64,000 bases of DNA from DTPU01 sp963827855 (GTDB taxonomy: Bacteria; Planctomycetota; Phycisphaerae; Sedimentisphaerales; Anaerobacaceae), in contig CAWHBY010000002.1 in the NCBI GenBank assembly GCA_963827855.1, forward strand, positions 2,294,001 to 2,358,000, given 5' to 3'. Positions 38,221-46,274 of the stretch are shown in pieces (position 1 is the stretch's first letter; every line of letters begins with the position of its first letter). The position numbers and the translations under genes were made by a program. The notes under the pieces were generated by a model. The model was not told the DNA's origin, ran no database searches, and saw only the letters and a program-made list of their open reading frames with translations.

Positions 38221-38530
38221 CTCCTTCAGTTCTCCCGGCCAACGCGACCACAGGCCGGGGCCACGAGAAAGGGCATCTGTCGCCAGGAACCTGTTCTCAT
38301 CCTCACGATGTACAGGAGCGACTTTGCGTTCGCCCTTGTCCACCACCTGGAACCAGCGTCCGGTCTTGACGTCCTGAGTGCGTTTGAGCCCTGCAGCCAG
38401 GCACCGAAACACCTCTTCTACCTCTGGCCGCCTGGCATAGTCGAAGTACCGCTGGTCACCCGTAGAGCGATACAACATCTCAAAACCATAGAGCACATAG
38501 CCGTTCACGTACGTCAAGGCACTGAAGGAT
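38194..38530 (-). pseudogene. GH105 family remnant with internal and C-terminal loss
   Basis: The minus strand encodes about 110 residues that read as two separated GH105 pieces. The first is NGYVLYGFEMLYRSTGDQRY, the helix pair near the start of the barrel. It runs directly into EVFRCLAAGLKRTQDVKTGR and WFQVVDKGER, which lie much further along in intact enzymes. The middle and the C-terminus with the rest of the barrel are missing, and the reading frame finishes inside repeat R3. No start codon with a ribosome site is evident. The active-site Asp region (MWLDGLYM in the intact enzyme at 6692-9329) is absent, so this cannot be a working hydrolase. Confidence 0.65.
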
Positions 38531-38636
38531 AGACTTGACCCGACCCGACGATGGAATAGAATGCCGGATCAGATGAAGTCAGAATCGAGTCCATCTGCAG
38601 CGCCCTTGACACCGTCTTTTGAAAGTGGAGTACAGA

Positions 38637-39338
38637 ATGCGAACCATCCTTGCCTTGATGCTTGTCTCCGTCGTCGTCTGCATAGCCGTTCACAGTGAAA
38701 TCGCAGTGTCCGGGGCGGCATCCGGAGGCTCCTCGCCGGACCTCGCTCCCGGCGCCCAGACCGGCTCTGCAGAGACACCCGGGCGGGAGATTCCGCGTCG
38801 ACAGTCACGCTCAGCAGCAGTCACGGAGCCGGAGTCCCCGACTGCGTTTGCGGCGTGCAACTACCCCGGCAGGAAGGCAGCGGTGGTGAACAACTGCCCC
38901 TACGTGGAACTGAGTGGCTTCTCGTTCGAGAACAGGGTGGAGCGGGGCGAGATACGGCCGACCCAGCACATGAACTGGAAGAACATCGGCGATCAGCCGC
39001 TGGTCGCCTTTGAGATCGTGCTCCTCAAGTACGATGCCTTCAACCGCCGCATGGTGGGGGTCCCCTGGACGGTCACTGGGACGGACAGCGACCATTGGAC
39101 TCCCCTGCCGCAGGGCAGGGCCGACGAAGGCAGTGCGGTCGATCCGGGAAGGGAGTTGGTCCTCACGGCCATCGCCTACGTTCGGCTGGCCCGTCTCCAG
39201 GATGGGACCATCTGGGAGGCGGACGAGGCAGGTCTCCCAGAACAACTCCGCAAGGCAGCCCCTGAGATCAAGGATCTCGGCGACCTGAAGCCGGACCAGC
39301 CGGTGCCATCCCGACGCCAGGGACTCATCTCGCTCTGA
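38637..39338 (+). CDS. Secreted protein of unknown function
   Basis: 233 residues from ATG 38637 (TGGAG 7 bases upstream). A signal peptide (MRTILALMLVSVVVCIAVHS) is followed by a low-complexity Ser/Gly/Ala/Pro region to about 65. A compact domain follows, beginning CNYPGRKAAVVNNCPYVELS (two Cys, possible disulfide), with WKNIGDQPLVAFEIVLLKYD and WTVTGTDSDHWTPLPQGRAD. The pattern resembles a small beta-sandwich but I recognise no family. It lies 17 bases before a LysE-type gene on the same strand; a functional link is not evident. Confidence 0.65.
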   Translation: MRTILALMLVSVVVCIAVHSEIAVSGAASGGSSPDLAPGAQTGSAETPGREIPRRQSRSAAVTEPESPTAFAACNYPGRKAAVVNNCPYVELSGFSFENRVERGEIRPTQHMNWKNIGDQPLVAFEIVLLKYDAFNRRMVGVPWTVTGTDSDHWTPLPQGRADEGSAVDPGRELVLTAIAYVRLARLQDGTIWEADEAGLPEQLRKAAPEIKDLGDLKPDQPVPSRRQGLISL

Positions 39339-39355
39339 CCCTGCTTTGATCTGAA

Positions 39356-39784
39356 ATGAACACCTCCTTCTTACTCAGAGGGCTCGCCATCGGCTTCTCA
39401 ATTGCCGCGCCGGTTGGACCCATAGGTGTGTTGTGCATACGCCGCACATTGGCTGAGGGGCGAGCGTCCGGCCTCGTCTCAGGACTGGGCGCTGCCTATG
39501 CCTCAACGTTCGTTCTGACCCTCACAAACCCGATGACCGTCCTCTCTTATGCGGCGGTCTTCGCGGGTTTGGGCCTGGCAAGCACAGCCGGGAACTATGC
39601 GTCTGCAGGAGCCCTGGTATCGGGCGTTTTCGTGGGCTCCACCCTCTGGTGGCTCATCCTGAGCAGTGGTATCGGCGCGTTTCGAGAGAGGTTCGATGCC
39701 CACAGGTTGCGCTGGGTCAACGTAGTCTCTGGTGCAATCATCACTGCGTTTGGCTTGTCTGCCATCCTGAGCACACTGGCGTGA
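39356..39784 (+). CDS. LysE/RhtB-family exporter with an internal in-frame deletion
   Basis: Only 142 residues, while family members are about 205-210. The N-terminus is normal (RGLAIGFSIAAPVGPIGVLC then RRTLAEGRASGLVSGLGAA), and the C-terminal half is normal (YASTFVLTLTNPMTVLSYAA, RWVNVVSGAIITAFGL). The two are joined directly near base 39500. About 65 residues that normally carry TM2, TM3 and the cytoplasmic loop (starting TADA and ending LLGA) are missing without a frameshift. Intact members export amino acids or similar small solutes. The shortened product would have about four membrane helices and is probably inactive. Confidence 0.75.
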   Translation: MNTSFLLRGLAIGFSIAAPVGPIGVLCIRRTLAEGRASGLVSGLGAAYASTFVLTLTNPMTVLSYAAVFAGLGLASTAGNYASAGALVSGVFVGSTLWWLILSSGIGAFRERFDAHRLRWVNVVSGAIITAFGLSAILSTLA

Positions 39785-39786
39785 GA

Positions 39787-39845
39787 GGGTCACATCTTCA
39801 ATTGTCAATTAGGCGGCTGGGAATTGGTAAGTGAAGATGTGACCC
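39787..39845. repeat. 14-bp perfect inverted repeat (hairpin or mobile-element relic)
   Basis: GGGTCACATCTTCA (39787-39800) pairs with TGAAGATGTGACCC (39832-39845); the 31-base loop contains a smaller CAATT/AATTG pair. It begins 3 bases after the LysE-type stop codon, so it could terminate that transcript. Its length and symmetry also fit a miniature inverted-repeat element. Confidence 0.55.
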
Positions 39846-39914
39846 CGGAGTTCCAGCATGAATGTCCCACCTCGGCCCGTCACGTGTGAAGGGTTGGCCC
39901 CTTTCCCCCCTTCC

Positions 39915-41009
39915 CTACTTCGCTGGTGCGGGGGTGGGGAGGGACTGGTAGTCAAGCTTCCAGTGGTCCGCGAGGGCGCGGGCCTCGGCCTCAGTGAGGT
40001 GAATGACCGCCCCATGTTTTGGCGAAGAGAAGTTCGTCGTCTTCATGACGCCTTCGTTGAAGCGGCCGAGGTTCTTGAATGTCTTGAAGTCCGTCGTTTC
40101 GCTGAATCCCATATTGCTGGGCCGGGCGCCGAACACGTCGTACATGAGGACATAGACGTCAGTCCCGAGGCGGCGCCAGACGTTGGGAGCCTCGCGCCCC
40201 ACGCGCTCGGGGTCGTACGTGACGGGGTCGAAGACATAGTCGCGGTTGACCTTGTCGGACACCGCCTGCTTGATACCCCCGCCGGGCCCCTGGGCGACGT
40301 AGAACATGCGGTACTTGTCGCCCACCTGAGTGATGTCGGCGTCGAGGATCTGGTTGTCCGTGGGGTACTTGAAGAGCTCCACTGGGACTGTCTCAAGCCT
40401 GGTGAACGCGTCGTCGGCATAGGAGTAGTAGAGCTTCGTGGGGCCGTGGCCGAGGCGCATGGTGAAGTAGACCATGAGCTTGCCCTTCTCCGCATCGTAG
40501 AGGGTCTCAGGGGCCCAGAAGCAGCCGACGTCGCGGGTCTCGTCGAACGCCTTGTCGATGCGGAAGATGGAATGAGACCAGTGGATCAGGTCCGTGGACT
40601 TCATCATGACGATGGCACGGTTGTTCCCCCAGTCATACTGGTCGGCAGGCCGCTCCCACGGGGTCGTCCGAAAGCCGGCTCGCTGGCCGAAGACGTGGAG
40701 GTCTGTCATGGCCAGGCAGAATGCGCCGTCAGAACCCCGCGTGATATGCGGGTCACGGATACCCTTCTGCTCCGCCAGCTTGGCGCCGTCCATGATCGGC
40801 CTGCCGCCGTTCACGTCCGCGAAGGTGTACCCATCCCGGCTCAGGGCGAAGTAGAGGCTGTGGGTATCGTCCTTGAAGTAGACCAGGAGATAGGCACTGA
40901 GGTCCTTTTCGATTGGCTTGGCGGCCCCCGCAGTCTGTCCGAGACCTGAGACACCGATGAGCAAGATAACAAGAAGCATCGCCACACAGAATTGCCGGGA
41001 AGTCAACAT
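39915..41009 (-). CDS. GH43 family glycosidase, secreted
   Basis: 364 residues from ATG 41009 with GGAGAG upstream; signal peptide MLTSRQFCVAMLLVILLIGV. The five-bladed propeller shows AYLLVYFKDDTHSLYFALSR, GIRDPHITRGSDGAFCLAMT, WGNNRAIVMMKSTDLIHW, CFWAPETLYD and NQILDADITQVGDKYRMFYV. These match a GH43 subfamily common in Bacteroidota and Planctomycetota, whose members include arabinofuranosidases and xylosidases. Candidate acids are the Asp in the first blade, the Asp in IRDPH and the Glu in WAPET. Activity not assignable beyond family. Confidence 0.85.
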   Translation of the reverse strand: MLTSRQFCVAMLLVILLIGVSGLGQTAGAAKPIEKDLSAYLLVYFKDDTHSLYFALSRDGYTFADVNGGRPIMDGAKLAEQKGIRDPHITRGSDGAFCLAMTDLHVFGQRAGFRTTPWERPADQYDWGNNRAIVMMKSTDLIHWSHSIFRIDKAFDETRDVGCFWAPETLYDAEKGKLMVYFTMRLGHGPTKLYYSYADDAFTRLETVPVELFKYPTDNQILDADITQVGDKYRMFYVAQGPGGGIKQAVSDKVNRDYVFDPVTYDPERVGREAPNVWRRLGTDVYVLMYDVFGARPSNMGFSETTDFKTFKNLGRFNEGVMKTTNFSSPKHGAVIHLTEAEARALADHWKLDYQSLPTPAPAK

Positions 41010-41214
41010 GATCAGCTCTCCAGATTCGCCTTTAGCTCCATCAGAGGTAAGAGACTATCTCAGAACCCCTTTCTACTACGATCGGCTGCGAAGCCCTGAG
41101 TCTGCATTCTCCTCCAGAACGGACAGGATTTCAAGGGCGTGGCCTTGATCTCAAGAATGAAGGGGCGGTCCCTGTTCCCCTGGCACCCAAGCCCCAGTAG
41201 AGGCCAGGACCCGG

Positions 41215-42846
41215 CTACAGACGCCTGCGAACCCCATAGATCGTCATGGGCCGGGTCTCTTGAGTGAAGGTGACACCAAACTGCTCCTGGAACCACTCCC
41301 TGGCGATCTCAGGAGATTCCTCGCCACCCCAATAGGGCTGCTCAGCAGCGACTGCACCTTTGCAGTCCGGCGGCACAGCAGGACCCGAGGGCAGACCTGT
41401 CTGGTCGATGATCAGGATTCCAGTGGCCGCAAGAGACTGGGCCTGGTAGAAGACCAGGCCATCGAGGAGCTCTCGCATGGTCGCGGGGCCCATGGATGAC
41501 GCCATGCCCGGGCGCAGGGCCCTACCGTCGGGATTGGGGACCGGGGACTTCACCTGTCGCCAGGGTTTGAGGGGCCGTCCGTCATGGTGCGCGATCCAGA
41601 CCTTCCGGGGCTCGATGGTCTCAACCAGTTCGAGCCCAAGCTGGCCAAGGACGAACTCGCTTCGGGATCGCCCAGAGTCCCCGTTCTTGGTGACCAGATC
41701 GTGGTTCAGCCGGATGGCCGCGATGTCCGCTGGCACACGCAAGGACCCGATTGGCTTGAACTCCGACTGCAGGAAATCCCCCAGAGCGAGGCGGAGAGGC
41801 ATGACCCAATGCCCGGTCTTGTCTGTGATTCCGGGCAGTGTTCCAGGTGCGTACACATACGCCCATCCCATCGGACCCTCATTGCTGTCACAGGGCAGAA
41901 GCTCCATGCCGGCAGGAACCGGGTGCCCCTGGTAGTAGGCGGCGATCCGTCGCAGCCGCTGATTCCACCTGTCGAAGCGAGGGTCAATGTCTGAACTGTA
42001 CTGGACGTCCTTTGCGTTGGGCGGGACATAGGCGACAACCTCCGTGGGGACGGCCTGATTGTAGCGAATCTCTCGGTGCATGTCCTGACGCCACTGTCCA
42101 TCCTTGAGGGTGTACGCATCGTTCTCCAGGACCAGGTGGGTGTCCACGTCAATCCACAGATCGTAGCGTCTGTCGCCGCGCTCGGTTCTCAGGCCCTCGG
42201 CCCGACGCCCGCTACGGGTCTGGATGCCCAGGTTCGTCATCCTGATGCCGCGCTCTTTGAGTGACTCGAGGTTCTCGGTCATGGATTGGAACCTGGCGGC
42301 GTACGGGTGCCTCCGGGGAGGGGGCGTGGAGACGAACAGCCTGTCCTTGTCTGCATGATGCTCATGGTGACGGTCTCCGTCGTCCCAGACGACAATCGGT
42401 CCCTGCCGGTCGTAAAGTCGGTACCCGCCGTCAGACGTGAACCACTCCCAGATCTCGATCGGGTATCGTTGTGACCTATCGTAGGGATCGTCTCCAGCGA
42501 CCGAGTACCCCGGGGACAGACGGGTCGTCCATCCCAGGACGTGAATGGCGTTCACGTCCTGCAGGGCTTTCACCACGCCGGCATAGGCCGAGCGGTTGCG
42601 CAGGACCCCATCGCCGAGACAGATGAGCAAGGCCATCGCCACCACCGCTGCCGCGGTCGCAACGGCCACCCTGACGATCCGATGTGCTGCCGGCATTCCC
42701 CCGATCATCTGCCGCGAGGCAAGCCGGCTCAGGCTGCGTTGTCTCAGCGCACCCCGCAACTCGCCAAGGATTCTGTGGTGTGTCTCGGCGTCGGCGGACC
42801 GACGCAGACCTCGGATCTGTTCCTCGATACTCCTTGCCTGTTTCAT
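41215..42846 (-). CDS. Membrane-anchored partner of the ECF sigma factor (putative anti-sigma-type protein)
   Basis: 543 residues. The N-terminal ~55 residues are cytoplasmic and charged (MKQARSIEEQIRGLRRSADA). One membrane helix follows at about 57-80 (VRVAVATAAAVVAMALLICL), then a large extracytoplasmic region. That region starts with AYAGVVKALQDVNAIHVLGW, a LolA/RsgI-like opening, and ends with a segment resembling TIGR03435-type domains (IIDQTGLPSGPAVPPDCKG). The start overlaps the sigma-factor stop by four bases (ATGA). This arrangement, rather than a specific domain match, is the basis for the anti-sigma suggestion. Confidence 0.6.
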   Translation of the reverse strand: MKQARSIEEQIRGLRRSADAETHHRILGELRGALRQRSLSRLASRQMIGGMPAAHRIVRVAVATAAAVVAMALLICLGDGVLRNRSAYAGVVKALQDVNAIHVLGWTTRLSPGYSVAGDDPYDRSQRYPIEIWEWFTSDGGYRLYDRQGPIVVWDDGDRHHEHHADKDRLFVSTPPPRRHPYAARFQSMTENLESLKERGIRMTNLGIQTRSGRRAEGLRTERGDRRYDLWIDVDTHLVLENDAYTLKDGQWRQDMHREIRYNQAVPTEVVAYVPPNAKDVQYSSDIDPRFDRWNQRLRRIAAYYQGHPVPAGMELLPCDSNEGPMGWAYVYAPGTLPGITDKTGHWVMPLRLALGDFLQSEFKPIGSLRVPADIAAIRLNHDLVTKNGDSGRSRSEFVLGQLGLELVETIEPRKVWIAHHDGRPLKPWRQVKSPVPNPDGRALRPGMASSMGPATMRELLDGLVFYQAQSLAATGILIIDQTGLPSGPAVPPDCKGAVAAEQPYWGGEESPEIAREWFQEQFGVTFTQETRPMTIYGVRRRL

Positions 42847-43391
42847 GTCCCCACCTGATCATTCAGCATGGACCGTAGTCTGTTGATCCCGTAGCGGTAC
42901 CGGCTCTCGACCGTCTTGGCGGAGATCCGTTGCAGAGCCGCAATCTCACGGAACTTGAGCCCCGTCTGCAGGTGCAGCAGGATGGTCTCACGCTGTTCAC
43001 AGGGCAGTTCCTCCAGGGCAGCCATGAGCCTCTGTTGCTGCTCGCCGACGATGGCGGCCTGCAGGGGGCCCACGTGCCGGGACTCGACAAGGCCGGCCGT
43101 TTCGAGGGGCTCAGAGCTTCGGCACCTGCCTCTACGCAGGTAGTCGCGGGCACGGTTGGCGATACACGTTGCCAGGTAACCCTTGAGGCTGCCGGTCAGC
43201 TCGAAGTCATCAATCGACTCGATGAATCCGAGGAAGACGTCCTGTAGGACATCCTGGGCTTGATCGGCCCTGCCGAGCAGGCTTGTCGCCAGTGTCAGCA
43301 GATCGGTCTCGTACAGGTTGTAGATCCGGCACAGGGCCTGTTCGCTGGATCGCTTGAGCTGCCAAACAAGATATCGGTCTTTGAGCATCAT
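42843..43391 (-). CDS. ECF-type RNA polymerase sigma factor
   Basis: 182 residues from ATG 43391 (MMLKDRYLVWQLKRSSEQAL); an in-frame second ATG is directly adjacent and no strong ribosome site decides between them. Region 2 contains LLGRADQAQDVLQDVFLGFI and GSLKGYLATCIANRARDYLR; region 4 contains LPCEQRETILLHLQTGLKFR and IAALQRISAKTVESRYRYGI. The following gene encodes a membrane-anchored protein and is translationally coupled. The pair is a typical surface-signalling module; its signal and targets are unknown, though the GH43 gene downstream on the same strand is a candidate. Confidence 0.88.
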   Translation of the reverse strand: MMLKDRYLVWQLKRSSEQALCRIYNLYETDLLTLATSLLGRADQAQDVLQDVFLGFIESIDDFELTGSLKGYLATCIANRARDYLRRGRCRSSEPLETAGLVESRHVGPLQAAIVGEQQQRLMAALEELPCEQRETILLHLQTGLKFREIAALQRISAKTVESRYRYGINRLRSMLNDQVGT

Positions 43392-43576
43392 CGTTGGTGA
43401 ACTGGCATCAGGGCCATCAACATTCAATAGTATAACGCACAGCAGGCCCCCTTTCCTGTACGCGATTGATCTGGATCGACCCGTGGCCGGAGAGTCCGCG
43501 TCTGTTCCGTAGGGAAGTCCCTGCCTTGCTGTTTGCAGAGGGATACCCCCCCCACAGATGGGGATCATCCCTCAGC

Positions 43577-43739
43577 TCATGAGGTGGTGCTGGCCATCTT
43601 CTCGACCTGGGCGAAGAACAACTCCGCAGACCAGTGTTCGAGAGAGGGCAGTTCATTGGGCGGGAGGAATCGCCGGACATCCTCCACGGCCTGCCGCCAA
43701 TCGATGGAGGCAATGACCCTGAATGAGTCGGATACTCAT
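43577..43739 (-). pseudogene. Collapsed AbiEii/AbiGii nucleotidyltransferase toxin gene
   Basis: ATG 43739 overlaps the antitoxin stop by four bases, as in intact AbiE operons, and encodes MSIRLIQ, the usual opening of these toxins (MSIRLIQERL type). The sequence then jumps, out of frame, to RVIASIDWRQAVEDVRRFLP and EHWSAELFFAQVEKM, which resembles the toxin's C-terminal tail, ending at 43577. The whole nucleotidyltransferase core (normally ~200 residues with GGT/DLD motifs) is gone. Assignment rests on remembered family sequence plus the operon geometry. Confidence 0.6.
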
Positions 43740-44374
43740 GCTTTCAGATCTTTACATAGCCCTCTTAGGAATCGCCTAACCCTACGGCTCCGGTAGTTCT
43801 CAGCCAACTGGGCTGCCTCTTCCGCCCGGACCTGATCGAGCAGTTCTTCCTCGATCCGAAGGCTCTTGACCAGCGGCGAACCCCCGACCCAGTCTTTCTT
43901 GTACGTGTACACGTAGTCGGCCAGAGCCTTGACAGGCCCAGCCATGAACACGATCTGTCCATCCTGCTGTGTCTGTCGATCCACGTCCGCGAACAGGATC
44001 TGCTGAGGGACACGTGCGTACGTGAAGAGGCCCACAGGCGTGTCAAACTGGGCCGGCCGCTTCAGGCACACGCAGGTAACTGCATGAACTGCCTCTGGAA
44101 TCCAACCGTGGTGCGCCAGTGCAGTCTCCAGGCTGACATACGAGGGGCCATAGATGTGCTGTGCCAATGCCAGGCTGTCGATCGGCCTCTTCAGCAGCCT
44201 GGGCGACAGGCAATACAGACCTCTCCGGATGCGCAGGATCTCCCCACCTGCAAGCGCCCGCTTGACGATCGCATACCGGCTGTCATCGGTCCCCCCAAGC
44301 AGGAACACCACATCCCGGGCGGTCATCAATCCGCCGGGCATCAGTTCAATGGCCTTTTCTGTCAGTCTGTTCAT
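43736..44374 (-). CDS. AbiEi-family antitoxin / winged-helix regulator, orphaned
   Basis: 212 residues. An N-terminal winged helix (about 1-65, with GGLMTARDVVFLLGGTDDSR and GEILRIRRGLYCLS) is followed by the AbiEi core: YGPSYVSLETALAHHGWIPE, VHAVTCVCLKRPAQFDTPVG and GPVKALADYVYTYKKDW. In type IV AbiE systems this protein represses its own operon and counters the AbiEii nucleotidyltransferase. Here the toxin gene immediately downstream has lost its middle, so the antitoxin remains alone and may act only as a regulator. Start ATG 44374. Confidence 0.78.
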   Translation of the reverse strand: MNRLTEKAIELMPGGLMTARDVVFLLGGTDDSRYAIVKRALAGGEILRIRRGLYCLSPRLLKRPIDSLALAQHIYGPSYVSLETALAHHGWIPEAVHAVTCVCLKRPAQFDTPVGLFTYARVPQQILFADVDRQTQQDGQIVFMAGPVKALADYVYTYKKDWVGGSPLVKSLRIEEELLDQVRAEEAAQLAENYRSRRVRRFLRGLCKDLKA

Positions 44375-44997
44375 ACCAGGGCATATCCCCTTGGCTGCCT
44401 TCTCAACGAGTCTATAGCTGCTATCGGTTCGGTTTCAAGTCTGTTTTGGCTGGAAACTGTCATTTTGTGACAGTTTCTTGCATACAGATCGACTCCAAGG
44501 CCATTCCCGACATAGTCGCGGCGATGTCCGGATGCTTGGACTCACTGCCGGCGTCCCCTGGTCGATGCCCCTCAGTGCTTCTCCGCATGGGGGAGGCTTG
44601 ACCGTCCGACCGTTGGACTGTCTGACTGTCCGACGGTAAGGGATCCCATTGCAGTCCACAGGGTATGGGAGTAGGAAGGTTTGTTGAACCAATGGCACAG
44701 ATGCACTACGATGAGCCGCCAAGGGGCGGTCCCGTGGCGAGAAGCGCAGTGGCATACCACTCGCTGATCACGCGCAGAGCTTGGCATTCGCCCGAGGCGC
44801 GGCACGTACGGTTGCGCCCGGCCTGACCACTCAGGATTCCTCACTAGACACATTGTTAGTCAGGGAGAGGTTGTGTATGATGTGAACCATAGGTGAACGG
44901 GAATTCAATGCAGGCGACGGTCAGCCAAGGCGATGTGGCATCTATGCCTTCCGTGCGGGTTGGGGCTATTCGTACGGGCGGACCTAGCTTCAGCGAC
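44375..44997. other. Gene-poor stretch upstream of the defence island
   Basis: No gene can be supported. The only structure seen is four imperfect 8-base units of the form NGTYYGAC at 44603-44634 (CGTCCGAC, CGTTGGAC, TGTCTGAC, TGTCCGAC). A 45-codon frame beginning MAQMHYDEPPRGG near 44693 resembles nothing I know. Confidence 0.5.
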
Positions 44998-45166
44998 GGA
45001 TTGAGGGAGGCCCTTCGATCCCGGTGTTCCTTTGCGGCCCATCTCCTGGAAGATGGTTGCCATATACACACTGTTCAAGACAACGATGGCCCACACGCAT
45101 GTGTTGAGCTGGGGTGGCCGCGGCATATGGGGCCGGGCACATTCCCCGGGAGCGGCGATCAGGTAG
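44998..45166 (+). pseudogene. Remnant of an integron-type tyrosine recombinase (C-terminal part)
   Basis: One frame reads CSFAAHLLEDGCHIHTVQ, matching the catalytic HSFATHLLEDGYDIRTVQ block of integron integrases. The next frame (from 45080) reads TTMAHTHVLSWGGRGIWG, matching TTMIYTHVLNRGGRGVRS, and stops at 45166. The intervening ELLGHxDV block with its active-site His is missing. The first His and the Arg of the R-H-R-Y set are also gone (HTLRHSF became RSRCSF) and the nucleophile Tyr (YTHVL) is His. The protein is therefore dead. It lies directly before the defence genes. Confidence 0.65.
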
Positions 45167-45257
45167 CTGACAGCTCATGGACAACAGGATTCTATCAGGA
45201 AACGTGCAGTGCATAGTCGTGCCCCAAGTCCGAACACAAGACAGGAGCGTCATTAAG

Positions 45258-46190
45258 ATGCCCGTGCCTTCTGACCCTGTTATTGTTGTTCTCAATGACA
45301 ACATTAAACTCCTCCACGAAGTAGAAGAGTTTGTTAGGCGGCACTCCCAACCTCCAGGACCTGCCGTTGCTTGTTTCGGCTCCAACCGTGAAGCTGAACG
45401 CTTCGTGATCGACAACCGCAGCAGGATCATTGGCTACATCCAGGACCTAAATCGCCTTGGCGACGGTGGTTCAGGCGCTGGGATTCGATTCTACAATGCG
45501 GTCATCGAGCCAATGACACCAGCGGCAAAGACCATTGTATTCTCAGTGTCCATTGACTTTCATCCTGACTTTAAACACCAGGTTGAACGAAATGCCGGCG
45601 ACAGAATACGTCTCTGCTCGCTCAATGGGCGAGACCCTTGGATTCGACTAGAGCGTCTGCTGAGCTGGCTGCAGTCCCCGGCGCAATCGCAGGTCAATTC
45701 GCCTTTGACAGAGCTCGACAGAGAACTTGTGCGAGTAATCGCTCCTCCCTGGACGGAACTGTGTCGGTATCTCGCTGTGAATCCCGATTATCTGCATAGG
45801 CTCGATCCAAGACAGTTTGAACTCCTCGTGGGTGAGATATTCTCATCATCCGGTTGGGAAGTCGACTTCACCGCCAGAACCAGAGACGGTGGCTACGATG
45901 TCATCGCAGTCAGGCACCAGGTACCTACAGACCTCAAGATACTCATCGAAGCGAAGAGGTACGCACCAAACCGGGCCGTCGGCGTCAACGTGGTACGCTC
46001 GCTCTACGGACTTAAGGCACTCCATCATGTGAGTCAGCTTGTTCTGGCGACAAGCTCATATGTGTCAAAGGACGCCAAGATTGAGTTCAACAGAGTAGTG
46101 CCGTGGGAACTGGACTTCATAGAGAGGGACAAGATCATAGACTGGTGCCAGAGGTATGGTGCAGTGCATCATAATCTATGTTCGACATGA
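45258..46190 (+). CDS. REC-like domain fused to an Mrr-type PD-(D/E)XK endonuclease
   Basis: 310 residues from ATG 45258 (AGGAG upstream); an in-frame ATG at 45177 lacks a ribosome site. The N-terminal ~125 residues follow a receiver-like alternation of strands and helices: VIVVLNDNIKLLHEVEEFV, RIIGYIQDLNRLG with an Asp at the phospho-acceptor place, AKTIVFSVSID, RIRLCSLNGRD. The C-terminal domain is Mrr-like: RQFELLVGEIFSSSGWEVDF, RTRDGGYDVIAV with Asp214, and LIEAKRY with Glu231 and Lys233, completing D-(x)n-E-x-K. Mrr-type enzymes cut modified or foreign DNA. It precedes SIR2-like and HerA genes on the same strand, and probably joins them in defence. The regulatory meaning of the N-terminal domain is inferred. 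Confidence 0.78.
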   Translation: MPVPSDPVIVVLNDNIKLLHEVEEFVRRHSQPPGPAVACFGSNREAERFVIDNRSRIIGYIQDLNRLGDGGSGAGIRFYNAVIEPMTPAAKTIVFSVSIDFHPDFKHQVERNAGDRIRLCSLNGRDPWIRLERLLSWLQSPAQSQVNSPLTELDRELVRVIAPPWTELCRYLAVNPDYLHRLDPRQFELLVGEIFSSSGWEVDFTARTRDGGYDVIAVRHQVPTDLKILIEAKRYAPNRAVGVNVVRSLYGLKALHHVSQLVLATSSYVSKDAKIEFNRVVPWELDFIERDKIIDWCQRYGAVHHNLCST

Positions 46191-46274
46191 CATGGCGCTG
46201 GGCCGGATCGCTGGCTCGCATTCGGGGCCCTCGCCGCGGCGGGTTCACACGATCATTAGGTGCATTGCAGGAAG

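Noticed and set aside
44893..45216. 107-residue frame as an intact small gene
   Set aside because: Its recognisable part is an integrase motif continuing in another frame, so it is a remnant and not a functional gene.
45333..45345. GTTAGGC heptamer resembling an attC core site
   Set aside because: It lies inside the coding sequence of the Mrr-type gene without a matching partner arm; a 7-mer is expected by chance.
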